Positions 12,082 through 22,434 of a DNA stretch of 64,000 nucleotides are shown piece after piece. Below the pieces are notes generated by a model, which was given only the letters and a program-made list of their open reading frames with translations, ran no database searches and was not told the DNA's origin. A program made the translations under genes and the position numbers. Source of the DNA: Vishniacozyma victoriae (taxonomy: Eukaryota > Basidiomycota > Tremellomycetes > Tremellales > Bulleribasidiaceae); the NCBI GenBank assembly GCA_017654735.1, contig JADPYG010000005.1, positions 62,001 to 126,000 of the forward strand, in the 5' to 3' direction. How positions within the stretch are numbered: the first letter of the stretch is position 1; each line of letters opens with the position of its first letter.

Positions 12082-15000
12082 ATGGCCGCCCTCATCCCAG
12101 CCCTAACGAGGAGTCGGACACGGGTCGATCCATCTGTAATTCGACATGTCCTACAGCTCGTTCAAGCCGACTATCTACCTGGTCCATCATTCTCTTCGAA
12201 GTTGAAAGGACATGTATACGAGAGTCGTCGATATCATAGTTCTGGAGGATCTGGATCATCATTCACTGCGATTCTAGTGAGTTCAGTCCAACCTGAATCG
12301 GAGCGTGCTGACGATATAGCCTACAAATGCTCGTTCACGCCTTGTGCCATCTACCATACCCTCTTCTCGACTTGTTCGTAGACATGCTGCTGCTGCACAA
12401 GCTATCGAGGAGGATACAGAGGTATACGACAATATACCGCTGCTATCGCCCTTTCAGCCGGATCCTGATAATCGCGATCGTCCTAAATCAGGGATACCTC
12501 GCCGTGACGAGTTCGTTTCTCCACCTTGGTCCTATCTTCCAGAAGCTTTCAACAAATCCCTTCTTTCAGGCGAGATCACCTCCCCGACCGAGTTCCGCTC
12601 TACATTCGAATCGCACAAATGTCAATCTGGTCAACTTGCCCAAATATCTACGCTAGAAGCCATCTTCGTCATTTACCTCACATCGGCTGAGCCTTCGCAG
12701 TGGGCTTGGTTATCTGGACAATTACAACACATGGTGGCTGCCGTGGACGATGCGGGCCCTTCAGCTTTCCGAAACGATACGCCGGATCTCGGCAATGTCA
12801 TGCGGGCTTACTGCCTTGCTCAATTGGGGCAAACGGCAGAGGCTCGGAACGCACTCGATCTTCTAAGGAATCGTTCAGAGAGGGCAGTAGTACATGCCAT
12901 CAAGGGATTGGTGCTGCTTGAACTCGATGATCAGACAGAGGCGCAGGAGGAAATGAGCAAGGCGATCAGGCGGGGGGTCACTCGATCAGGAGCATGGATG
13001 TCGAAAGCTTGTCTTCGCGCAATCTCGCTTTACGTTCGTCAAGCAAATCAGGAGAACGCTATAGGGGTAATGCAGAAGGGAGGCGATCAATTCCTGAAAC
13101 TCTTTTACGATAAAACCAGAAGAAACAATGTCCCTAAACTCACCACAATGTGGACTAAATGGCTATCCAAGGTACCGGCGTCGATCTCAATCGCCGACTC
13201 GTCATACCAAGGACTACGGGTTCAGCGAATGCACTTTGGCCTCATTGCCGGCGACGCGGACAGGAGTCGGGAGGCCTTGGAGCTGTTTATCAACATGAAG
13301 AATCACGATGAGATCCGACACAATGTCCTGCGGAACCTCATGATCAAGGATGTCATAGCTTTGTTCAGACATCTTGTCGCTATCGATCAAATACAGGCGG
13401 CCATGTTTGTATTCAACGCTATCCGGGAGAATCGACCGCTGGTCCACGACAATCTTACCGCCTGTCTATTTCATCTCTCGCAATCCGAAGTCGACGTCAC
13501 GCATGAGACGGAGCAAATATGGGAATTGATCAACACTACCGCCGAGCCATCTTCGGTTGATCGTCGATCTATCGCGAGATTACACGCTGGACGGGGCAAT
13601 TTGGAAGCGACTCAAGCAGCTTATGCTGATTGGGTCGCGCCCACGGCGAGAGCGGATTACCAAAAAAATCGATACCTTCTCCTTGCAGCGGTACTAGGGA
13701 ACCACGCCTCCGAGGCTATACAATACTTGAAACCGGTCTTGCACTACAAACCCGAGATAAAACCTTTCAACCAGGTCCTGCAAATGTTAATACGGATCAA
13801 GCAGGACGAGGCGGCTCTGGATCTGTACAAAAACATCACCGACTACCTGCCATCCGACACGACACCCGACAATCACACTTATACTTCTGTTATCGGCATT
13901 TACGGTCGACGTCGAGATCCACAAGGCGCCGAAGATACTCTAAAAGCTATGCTGGCCGCCAACGTCCAGCCTGATGCGGCCACATGGTCGGCTTTACTCA
14001 ACGCATATGTCGAGTCCGGCGATTGGGCTGGCGTCGCAAGCAGATGGAAGACGATCCCGGAGGAGTACAAGAAGGCGGATTCCGTGATGGCGACTGGAAT
14101 GAAGGCAATGGTCTTACAATCATTCCCCTTTCCCCGAGTTCTCTCCATATTTCGATCGGTCGACAACCCATCTACGCGTCACTGGGCTCTAATCTTGCAG
14201 AGCGCTAGCGAATCTAAAAATATCGACGCAATGGAAGCTTTATTTCAGGAAATGCGATCCATCTCGCAAGAGTCGCCAGAAGCCGCCAAACCCAATGTCT
14301 ACACTTGGTCTATCGTTCTACACGCATACCTACGAGTCAATGACGTCAAAAAGTCTCAAACAATCTACGACGAGATGCTCGCTGCCGGGATTGTTCCCAC
14401 GAGCATTACTTACTCGATGATCATCTCCTCATATGCCGCAGACGGCCGTTCAGGAACGCTGCAACGCGCCCAAGAATTCGCCATGTCGATATACCGGTTG
14501 GCCAACCTTCCAGACGGACAATTACGTTTGGCATCAGAACGGGGCGCCCGGGGACAGGTCCACGAAAACTTGCTCAGCCCGCTCGTCATTGCAGCTGGAC
14601 AAGCTGGACAGCCAGAACTAGCGGGAGAATACTTTGACCTGGTCGCTGAGAAAGAAACGCCCAGTCTACCACTTTACACTCAGTACCTCGATGCTTGGCG
14701 GAAAGCTGGTGATTTACACATGGTCAAGGCGATCTGGGCCGAGTTGTTCGCCCTGGCATGCCGGACTGTTGCTAGTAAATCATCCTTGTCGACTCGGAAA
14801 TCTACGACACGTACACCCGAGAATGCTTTGTGTATACCGCTTTCGATTGTTTTGATCACGCTTGGAAAGGAGAAACGATTGCTGGATATCAAGGAAACTT
14901 GGAACGCTGTCCGAACAGCTGGGTTCGGGTTCGACGCCAGCAACTTTAATCACCTCGCTGTTTCCCTCGCACAATCTGGGGATGTCGAAGGCGCCTTTGA

Positions 15001-15523
15001 CGTTGTCGAGAATGTCTTGATCGAGACTGAAGCTACCGAGATTGACGAAGTCCATCCCTCGATACCAGATGCTACCGAACCATCTTTCCGACCTCCCAAT
15101 CGTAGAATCGAAAATGTCTCCAATGACTCGTACCACCCCGACCCCGCTGCTGAACCGCTCAATGCCCTCGTGTCCACCACGGCCAATGACGCATTGTGGG
15201 GACCTCACTTCAAAACAATCGCTACGCTCGATACCCTCATCTCGCAGCTGGAGACCAGCGAAAGTAATCGCGCATGGCTAGGCTTGATGAGTGAAGAAGC
15301 AGAAGCAGAAGAGGATAGTGAAGGCGATGGATCTCCGGTTGAACTTGCGCAATTCGATACTTGCGTTCGGGATTCCAACACTGGTCAACCGAAAAAGACG
15401 ACTGCAAAGGGATTGTTGATGAAATTGAACCGGAAGTACAGTAAAGCCATGGCTTTGGTCATGTTCCATAGGCGGAAGCAGGCTAGTTTGGCGCAGAAGA
15501 AGGTGACCCGGAAGAGTCAATAG
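12082..15523 (+). CDS. Mitochondrial pentatricopeptide repeat (PPR) protein
   Basis: Two exons (12082-12276 and 12320-15523) join to 1132 aa. The Arg/Ser-rich N-terminus lacks acidic residues at first (MAALIPALTRSRTRVDPSVI) and continues to RRYHSSGG, consistent with a mitochondrial presequence. Degenerate PPR units are visible at about 515-760, for example HTYTSVIGIYGRRRDPQGAE, DAATWSALLNAYVESGDWAG and NVYTWSIVLHAYLRVNDVKK followed by IYDEMLAAGIVPTSITYSMI. TPR/PPR-like helices fill the rest. Such proteins bind mitochondrial transcripts and control their stability or translation (Pet309/Cbp1-like roles in yeast). Which RNA is bound cannot be read from the sequence. The C-terminus (AMALVMFHRRKQASLAQKKV) is basic. 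The 43-nt first intron is needed to attach the presequence. Confidence 0.85.
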
Positions 15524-15684
15524 TGCAGGTGGGCATACATTGAAGACTAGAACGCGTTGTAGCTGTTGTATTTTGCATCGCATGCGACCATTTTATTCAA
15601 TTTCCACTTTCGGCCCGGTCCGGCACCGTTCCTCACCTTTCGTTGACAGCTTCTGACTGTCACTGTTACTATAATACACCTACA

Positions 15685-16650
15685 ATGTACCGCAAACATG
15701 TCGCTCTGATCGGAGTCAACTCCAGGATCGGTCCAGCCATCCTCGACGCCCTACTCGCCTCGCCGGAACCATTCCACATCTACTTATTCCTACGTCCTAC
15801 CTCGAAACCCCCACCTGTCGAATCTCGACACATCACTCTCGTCACTTTACCCGACCCTGCTTCTCTCCACGATATCACGAAAGCGCTACATCAGTGCAGT
15901 ATCGAATACGTCGTGTCAGCCCTCAATGCAGCTCAATACGAACTCCAGAAACTCCTTGCCGATGCATCATTGGCAGCTGGCGTGAGGCGATACATTCTAG
16001 CGGATTACGGAAGTTGTCGATCGGATGATCCATACATCCTAGATCTCCTTCCTAATTTCAGGAGGAAAAGGGAAGTGAGAGAACATTGCATGAGGTTGGT
16101 GGAAGATCAAGCAAGCTCATCATCATCGATGACCCATCCAGACTCGCATTTCAGCTGGACGACTATCTTCACTGGGCATTTCTTCGATTACGGCCTCAAG
16201 TCTGAATTACTAGGATTGGACATCAAAAACAAGAAAGGAATATTATTCGATGAGGGGAACGACAAGTGGTCAACAAGCACGACCACCCAAATTGGAAAAT
16301 CCGTCGCAGCGGTCCTATCAAACGACGAACGACTAGAAGCGACATCCAACAAGACCCTCTTGATTCAAAGTTTCCGAGTCTCCCAGAGACAAGTACTCAA
16401 TACCATTAACCACCTCCTGAAGGGAGAGGTGAAAGTTGAGAAGGTCTCTTCGAAGCAATTCGTTAGGGATAGGATAGAAGGGGCTGCTAGTGGGGATAAT
16501 GAGGCGATGGAAGAGATGGTGGCTGTATTAGGGATCAAGAGGACTGATTGGAAAGGGGATTCGGGATTTGCTAACGAGCTACTAGGGCTAGAAGAGGAGG
16601 ACTTGGAACAGGTCGTAAAGATAGCTCTAAGGGAGATGGGCGAAATATAG
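15685..16650 (+). CDS. NmrA-like / isoflavone-reductase-like NAD(P)-binding protein
   Basis: Intronless, 321 aa, unusual for this window. The N-terminus MYRKHVALIGVNSRIGPAIL has the beta-strand and GxxxxIG pattern of an atypical Rossmann fold, although the first glycines are relaxed (GVNSRIG). SALNAAQYELQKLLADASLA, the following VRRYILADYGS and the TTTQIGKSVAAVL segment match the NmrA/PCBER layout. These proteins bind NAD(P)(H) and act either as small-molecule reductases or as redox-sensing repressors of GATA factors. No catalytic YxxxK is obvious, so a regulatory role is possible. The upstream in-frame region has no ATG, so 15685 is used. Confidence 0.72.
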   Translation: MYRKHVALIGVNSRIGPAILDALLASPEPFHIYLFLRPTSKPPPVESRHITLVTLPDPASLHDITKALHQCSIEYVVSALNAAQYELQKLLADASLAAGVRRYILADYGSCRSDDPYILDLLPNFRRKREVREHCMRLVEDQASSSSSMTHPDSHFSWTTIFTGHFFDYGLKSELLGLDIKNKKGILFDEGNDKWSTSTTTQIGKSVAAVLSNDERLEATSNKTLLIQSFRVSQRQVLNTINHLLKGEVKVEKVSSKQFVRDRIEGAASGDNEAMEEMVAVLGIKRTDWKGDSGFANELLGLEEEDLEQVVKIALREMGEI

Positions 16651-16738
16651 GTTGTATACATGTGCCCGTCAGTCTTCGATCTTACCAATGTGTTTGATAT
16701 ATCGTTTATATACCGCTCCGGATGCTGCCTTTCATCAA

Positions 16739-16843
16739 TCTTCACTAGTATATCGGCTAGTATAACCGCTTCTCATGAAGCATCCGAATATCGGATCCGA
16801 ACGAGCGCCGCGGTAGAGCAGGGTTCGACTCCCTGGTGGAGAA
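16739..16843 (+). tRNA. tRNA-Glu (anticodon CUC) with a 33-nt intron
   Basis: The cloverleaf can be folded by hand. Acceptor stem TCTTCAC (16739-16745) pairs with GTGGAGA (16836-16842), with one G-T pair. The D-arm region is GTATATCGGCTAGTAT. Anticodon stem ACCGC (16765-16769) pairs with GCGGT (16810-16814). The loop is TTCTCA plus C, with anticodon CTC at 16772-16774. T-arm CAGGG-TTCGACT-CCCTG. The intron 16776-16808 begins one base after the anticodon, the canonical position, and the splice is required to form the anticodon stem. A73 is the discriminator. A and B boxes are present in the D and T arms. The gene marks the left edge of the gene-poor accessory stretch. Confidence 0.93.
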
Positions 16844-17135
16844 TATCTTTTTGTCTGGCTCCGTCTTGGTATGTATGACCTGTCATTTCGGTTGCATGCA
16901 TCGAAATCAGTGTTTTGACGCATTCGGAAGTGTTGTTTTTGTAAATTCTGACAAGGTGGAGGTGTGGCGGTGTATGGCGTTTGAGTGTGGCACATCCTGG
17001 GCATGGCTGATCAGCGCATTGAATCCAGGCAATACATCAATTACATGGTATATCCAGCTTCAGTCATGTTCTCACACTTCTTCCATTTCACTTCTCAATG
17101 TTCTTAGCGAATCAAATTAATGTACCTCACTTTGG

Positions 17136-17951
17136 TCATCCACGGTAAGCAGATTGGAGGTCTTGAAGTCCCCTGCCTCTTTCCAAGCAAGAAAGTCCGG
17201 TAGGGTCGTTGGGACCTTCAAGTCCTTGAGAGCAGCTTTGGTCTTGCTTATCAGCTGGATGGGGTGATTTTAGACCATAACAACGTACCATATCAACAAA
17301 GATAATATTACTCAAACACTTGCGTAAATCAGTATTGACCTCGGTCAACTCCTTGTCGTATCTTGTCAAACGGGGCCTCAGGTAACCTGCCTCTTTAGGA
17401 TTCTCCGTAACTTCGCCTGGGTACGGAAAGTCGAGATGGGGAATGACATATGATGGACATCCTTCAAGTTCGTTTTGGGACTTGGTGAACATCCCCATAG
17501 ATGGCTGACAGGCGTGGTCATTGGACACTTGTTTGGACCCAAGGAAGCTTTCCCATTTCAAAATGGAAGGATTTTTCTCACAATTATCGTCGTCTATTGC
17601 TTTCGCGAGAGACAACATTTGGCGGGTTTGAGTGTGCCTGTCATAGCGGGAAGGCGGTCCCGAATGCTTTTGGCTCTGATGTAGTGATTGATGGAGATCG
17701 TTGTGTGTGGCCATAAGACTGGGATCCACCAAGAATACCGGCTCAACCGGTTTATCTGCGTCTGACCCGATCGTGATCAATCCACTCGCAGATGCAGCTT
17801 GTACAGTTTCCGCCTGTCCAAAATACAATCTCTTGAGAAAGACGTCCTGTTCTTGTTCAGTGATCACATGAGATGAGCAAATTGTGACAGTTTCTCGCCC
17901 AAAGTTTTTGCCAGCTGGAGTCCATCCAATACTGCCGTCTGTTGGCCATAT
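17136..17951 (-). CDS. Unrecognised protein, N-terminus unresolved (possibly broken gene)
   Basis: One frame is open on the minus strand from 17951 to the TGA at 17136-17138. A plausible 42-nt intron lies at 17288-17247 (gtacgt...gctgataag) and keeps the frame, so about 258 residues are visible. There is no recognisable domain. Segments include VITEQEQDVFLKRLYFGQAE, CPSYVIPHLDFPYPGEV and LTEVNTDLRKCLSNIIFVDM. No ATG opens the frame. The first Met is far inside, and just upstream a second frame also looks coding (NEYGQQTAVLDGLQLAKTLG) before it hits a stop near 17877. An upstream exon or a frameshift is therefore missing from my model. I cannot name a function. Confidence 0.35.
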   Translation of the reverse strand: MWPTDGSIGWTPAGKNFGRETVTICSSHVITEQEQDVFLKRLYFGQAETVQAASASGLITIGSDADKPVEPVFLVDPSLMATHNDLHQSLHQSQKHSGPPSRYDRHTQTRQMLSLAKAIDDDNCEKNPSILKWESFLGSKQVSNDHACQPSMGMFTKSQNELEGCPSYVIPHLDFPYPGEVTENPKEAGYLRPRLTRYDKELTEVNTDLRKCLSNIIFVDMVRCYGLKSPHPADKQDQSCSQGLEGPNDPTGLSCLERGRGLQDLQSAYRG

Positions 17952-18762
17952 TCATTGTCTTTGGGAACTGTGACATGTCAGATCAAGATTTGTCGACGCT
18001 TCCCATTCCTTTATCGCCCCTGCTTGCGAGTACATATTCCTGGATTATATCAAGATCGACGCACCAATGGCAAGAAAAGTAATTACAAGTGAGGCTTGGC
18101 TGACGATAGTAACAAGTGAGTGATGACAAAAAAGTTGTGTCCATCAGTTCTTTCTCTTGTACACTTGTACTGCCCGGTCTTGACGACAAAGGACAGCTAC
18201 GTCTTCTGCCATCTTTCCTCCTTTCATATGAGACTTGGACCGCGCCCTTTACCCTCTGGTTCCTCCTTACCCTCAAAGGACGGGCAGCTAGAAGTATTGC
18301 AAGCAGTGTCAGGGAGCGGGAACTTTTCACTGTCTTCCACTCACATCAGCCTTGCGCTCCAGACCCTCCTCTGGAGAGTGATCCATGAAAATAGCGCTGT
18401 GGAGCGCTGCGCCAAGTTTTCAGATACATCAGAGGGTCTCGGTCGAGCCTTGCTTCACTCAGCTTCAAGGGGTTGATCCTTTCATTCTTCGTTCTACTTC
18501 CATGTATATACTGTGGAGCTTGGCGTACTCGCAAAGTGGATCCTCCTCTTGGTTGTCAGTCTAGTCAGAGCTTCATGAGTCTCCCCGTCTGGCTCCGAGC
18601 AGGCTTTGCTTACAATGTACATGCATCCTCACCTCGCGCCTAGTATAGCAGCATGTACAACACACTTCAGACCACGCCGATAGCCTGGATCAGTTGTTCG
18701 AGGCACCAAAGTCGACAACTATAGGCCTTCCTCTCCCTGTCTCTAGCTGTTCCGTAAAGGCG
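17952..18762. other. No supported gene
   Basis: About 810 bp between two unrecognised minus-strand genes. Short open frames exist on both strands, but none has family resemblance or consistent splice structure. It may contain the missing 5' part of the 17,136 gene. Confidence 0.4.
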
Positions 18763-19569
18763 TCAGAGACGCTGGTCAGCTAATTGATCTACACTGCTCC
18801 TGGCGGACCTGACTCTGACTCACTGGATCAACATAGATAGTCTGGTGCACTCGTCTGCTCAATCCCTCGTAAATTGCTCCCAGAGTCAATCGAGCCCCAT
18901 TGACAGTCTCCTCAGGTCGATTCCAATCGATCGTCGAGACTCGACTTCTGCCATATTCGCGTCGTAATCCCCACAAGATGCTGACTACTGTGAATGACTG
19001 TAAGGTGGCATCCCCTCGGCCTTCCACGATACTCATGTCTTCGGCAAGGACGAGTTGACTGTAGAGAGATGAGGGTGTCGATATAACGCGGGTACCAAAG
19101 TGCCTCAGCAGGTTGTTTCGTGACATTAATTGCGCTGCTGTGGTGAGTGGTTGGATCCTGCACCGACATTGGGGACAATCTGGAAAGGAGGCCATGATGA
19201 TTACAAGCTCCTTGGAAATGGGAATGATCGATGGTCGAAATGCTTGTATAGACGCTGCGAATCGATCCCATTCGGGAACGTCCAGATCATCGATCCTCTC
19301 CGTATCGCCATATGGGATAGCATCTCTGAACCTCATGGTTTGATCGGAAGTAAGTGTCCTGGTTCTGTCCCACATATGCAAGCAGAGGGCGTTCTCGGTG
19401 GGTCATGTGGGTCGACGAGCCGTGCTGTCTGTGATGTCACTCGCCGTGATCCCTCGCAGGTAAAAGCACTCACCTCTCTGCGAATCATATGGCTTGCTCC
19501 ATCGGTGATCTGTGCCCACCCACGGTGAGCCCTGGAGCTTGGACATATCTGGCATTGATATTCTGCCAT
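18763..19569 (-). CDS. Unrecognised Cys-containing protein divergent from the permease
   Basis: Three exons on the minus strand (19569-19474, 19393-18824, 18771-18763) join to 224 aa with consistent phases. The N-terminus MAEYQCQICPSSRAHRGWAQ carries a CxxC, and a second cysteine group FPDCPQCRCRIQP lies in the middle, so zinc binding is possible but unproven. The rest is helical (LFRDAIPYGD-like region, LYSQLVLAEDMSIVEGRGDA, FTVVSILWGLRREYGRSRV). I do not recognise a family. The ATG at 19569 faces the permease ATG at 20282 across 712 bp that contains the cluster motifs, so it may be co-regulated. Acceptor choice for exon 2 (ccgag) was made to avoid an in-frame stop and is the weakest point. 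Confidence 0.5.
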
Positions 19570-19740
19570 GATGCCAAGATGGTTGATCCGGACGAGTATG
19601 TGACTAGTTGGCGAAGCAATGAAGGCCGGTAGCCGAAGGTCTGGGGCTGTTAATCATGTCCTATATGGACGTCCGGTGCGATAAATATTCGGAAAATGGT
19701 GAGTTGAGCACTGTATGAAGGCGCGAGGAGCGGTCACGAG

Positions 19741-19811
19741 GTCTTCGAAGACTTGTCTTCCCTGAGTCAGCGATGCTCCCTTTCAGCGACATCTCGTGTG
19801 TCGAGGAGCAT
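19741..19811. promoter_or_regulatory. Palindrome and stem-loop in the divergent promoter
   Basis: GTCTTCGAAGAC (19741-19752) is a perfect 12-bp palindrome. Shortly after it, ATGCTCC (19773-19779) and GGAGCAT (19805-19811) form a 7-bp inverted repeat enclosing a second stem CGACA/TGTCG (19787-19791, 19799-19803). The element lies between the 19,569 gene and the permease. It could be a protein-binding site or cruciform; function is unknown. Confidence 0.45.
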
Positions 19812-19919
19812 GTACGTGGAGGCAAAGACCTTCCAGCACCTGTCGGGGTGTATAGTACATGTGTATTAGCCCTCTCTCTTGAGAGAAGAAGTGGTGTACG
19901 GCACAGGATGGTAAATTAA

Positions 19920-19929
19920 GTCACGTGAC
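19920..19929. promoter_or_regulatory. E-box palindrome GTCACGTGAC
   Basis: A perfect 10-bp palindrome with a CACGTG core, the site bound by fungal bHLH factors such as Cbf1 and Pho4. It is about 350 bp upstream of the permease ATG and a similar distance from the opposing gene, followed by an AT-rich stretch with ataaata near 19,970. Binding is inferred only from the motif. Confidence 0.45.
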
Positions 19930-20108
19930 ACGATGGATGTTTTTTGGCTGTTTATTATGCCATCTTGCATAAATACACACCTCTGGATCAAGTGATTGCG
20001 CGACCGTAAATCGAGGTAGATTAGAGGCGCCTACCATGTCACTGATATTATGCCGTTGGAGAACCGTCGCGCTGAGGTATGAAGCGGGATCCGCGAGGTC
20101 AAATTTAG

Positions 20109-20145
20109 CTCGGGAGGTATCTCGGGGGACTTACACCTCGGGAGG
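20109..20145 (+). promoter_or_regulatory. Three CTCGGGAGG-type elements upstream of the permease
   Basis: CTCGGGAGG occurs at 20109-20117 and 20137-20145, with a variant CTCGGGGGA at 20121-20129, about 140-170 bp before the permease ATG. The reverse complement of the same 9-mer forms the tandem array at 27724-27795 between the aminotransferase and aldolase genes. CGG-containing repeats are typical of Zn2Cys6 binding sites, and such a factor is encoded at 23,400, so this is a likely cluster-specific operator. Confidence 0.55.
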
Positions 20146-20281
20146 CTGTCACGCCCCCGGGCCCGTCCACCCGGTTATCTTCTGTGTCCTGCTGTCCACA
20201 GCTTTAATATTTAATATGTAATCATAGGAGCGATGGGCATAGTGCATCCCGTCACATCCCTATTCTGATTAGAACCTAGCC

Positions 20282-22434
20282 ATGGACCATAGAGAAGGTC
20301 AGATCGATGTTGTTGAAGACGACAAGAAGTATGTCGTCACTGAAGGGTTGGATGAGGTGGAGCGCCAGGGCGACATCCCTAAGCCAGAGACAATCCGGGC
20401 GCTCAAGGGAAGGCAAATGAGCATGATAGCTATCGGGGGAGCTATAGGTAAGCTGGATCTCAGGCGGTGGCTGGCAATCTGATCCGATACAGGAACCGGT
20501 CTCATTATTGGTTCTGGGACGAGCTTGTCCCGCTCCGGACCAGGCAGTCTTCTTATTGCTTACATTACCATGGGTGTGGCGTAAGTGACAATCCTTCACG
20601 TCAGTAATTTATGTGCGCCTAATCAATCTACAGGTGCCTTGGAGTCATGTGTGCATTGGGCGAAATGTCGACCCGGTATCCTACCAAAAAAGGGTTCGCA
20701 GGGCATGCGACCCGGTGTGTTGACGAGGCATTCGGTTTCGCTACCGCTTTGGTCTATCTATGCAAGGTAAGCTCACTTACTTTTCTACCCACCTACAGAT
20801 CTGATCATGTGTAGTATCTTATTGCGAGCCCAGCGCAAATCGTCGCCTTTTCGTTGGTCCTTCGGTTCTGGAACGCAGACATAAACGGTGCTGCTTGGGT
20901 CACTTGTGCAATTGTCTTTGTGGTGATAATCAATATGCTGGGAGTGGCATGGTTTGGTGAACTCGAGTGAGCGAAGCAGTACTCGTGCTTGCTACAATTG
21001 AGGCTGACGGACAGATTCTGGTTCTCGTTCATAAAGATCGTAGCCTTCACCGGCTTGATTTTGCTTACCTTGATAATTGATCTCGGTGGGGTTCCTGGTC
21101 AACCTCGGCTCGAATTCACATATTGGCAGGATGGCAAGGCTTTCAAAGCCTACAAAGTCGCCGGCGATCTCGGCAAATTCCTCGGATTCGTCAATGCCCT
21201 TGTTTTGGCTCTATTTGCCTATATGGGGTGCGAAATTGTGGGTGTGACGGTGGGGGAAGCAAAGGTGAGTCTGATCGCCGTACAGAGACAACCATAATAT
21301 CCGATCTGACAACTAGAACCCGCGCAAAGCTGTTCCCGCTGCTATCAAGAAGACCTTTTTCCGGATCGCCTTTTTTTTACATATTCGGAGTATTTGTTGT
21401 CGGCATGGCTGTCGATTCTACCTCGTGCGTTCTGTTTCTGTTCTGATTCTATAGGCTCGCCTAAACATATAGGAAAGAGCTTGTTGCGGCGGCTTCTGCC
21501 GGGACCAAGGCAGGTGCAGCGGCATCTCCTTTTGTGGTCGCGATAAAGGCCGCCAACATCAAGGTCGTACCCGCCATTGCCAATGCTGCGTAAGTCCTGG
21601 GCGAGGGCACCGGCGGTCACTCCACTGACGCCCAGTTTAATTGTCTTTACCATGTCTTCGGCAAACTCTGACCAATACATCAGTTCTAGAACGCTATACG
21701 GTATGGCTTTGGATGGTCACGCTCCTAAATTCTTTACCCGATGCACCAAAAGAGGTGTTCCGTGGTGAGTGACCGTCCCTCGTGTTCGCTCGTCACTGAT
21801 TCTGTTCAGGGCTGCCTTCATGGCGACATCGCCATTCATGTTGCTCGCGTATTTAGTGGCCAATGCTGGAGCACTAAAGATCTTCAATTATCTCACCTCG
21901 GCAATCACCTTGCTTGGCGGTCTTGCCTGGGTGAGTCTCTGAAGCTCCGCATACACAGTCACGAATACCGGCTGATCCATAACCAATAGATCTGCATCCT
22001 ATCCAGTCACATTGCCATGCAACGGGCAATGAAAGCCCAAGGTATACCGCGTGACTCTCTACCATGGCGAGCGCCTTTCCAGCCTTACTTTTCTTACGTC
22101 TCGCTTTGTTTTACGGTTGTCGTATGCTTCTTCAAAGGCTTTGATTCGTTCATGCCGTTCGACGCTGCGGCTTTCATCACGCACTACATCGGCTTTGCCA
22201 TCTTTGGTGTTGGGTACCTCGGATACAAATGTGAGTTTGTCTGGGATAAGAGCTGGCTGATGGTAAGTCACTTTCGGCATTAAGTCCCGTTCTCTGCTCG
22301 AGGTCGATCTCGTAAGCGGTGGTGTCGAGCTGATCGATACTCCTGACATGGACTATGTCGACCCCAATCTGGCGAGAATGTCCTGGCACGCCCGTTGCCG
22401 CTATCACATGATCCATTACCTTAAGAACTGGTAG
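20282..22434 (+). CDS. Amino-acid permease (YAT/APC family), frameshifted in a T8 tract
   Basis: Eleven exons: 20282-20447, 20493-20580, 20634-20766, 20815-20966, 21015-21264, 21317-21424, 21473-21589, 21636-21764, 21810-21930, 21990-22230, 22268-22434. The protein starts MDHREGQIDVVEDDKKYV and contains the family hallmarks GGAIGTGLIIGSG, LGEMSTRYPTKKGFAGHA, the Asn-Pro-Arg-Lys segment NPRKAVPAAIKKTFFRI and SSANSDQYISSRTLYGMAL. About 12 transmembrane helices are expected, for a plasma-membrane amino-acid/H+ symporter. All splice phases agree except inside exon 6: after TFFRIA the frame shifts by one base at eight T residues (21371-21378), and the conserved FYIFGVFVVGMA continues in the next frame. 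With seven T residues the product would be 556 aa. Either the gene is a recent pseudogene or the base is an assembly error. Substrate is unknown; the context suggests a catabolic amino acid. Confidence 0.85.

Noticed and set aside
17983..18330. 115-codon minus-strand frame
   Set aside because: No plausible join to the 17,136 gene and no recognisable sequence.
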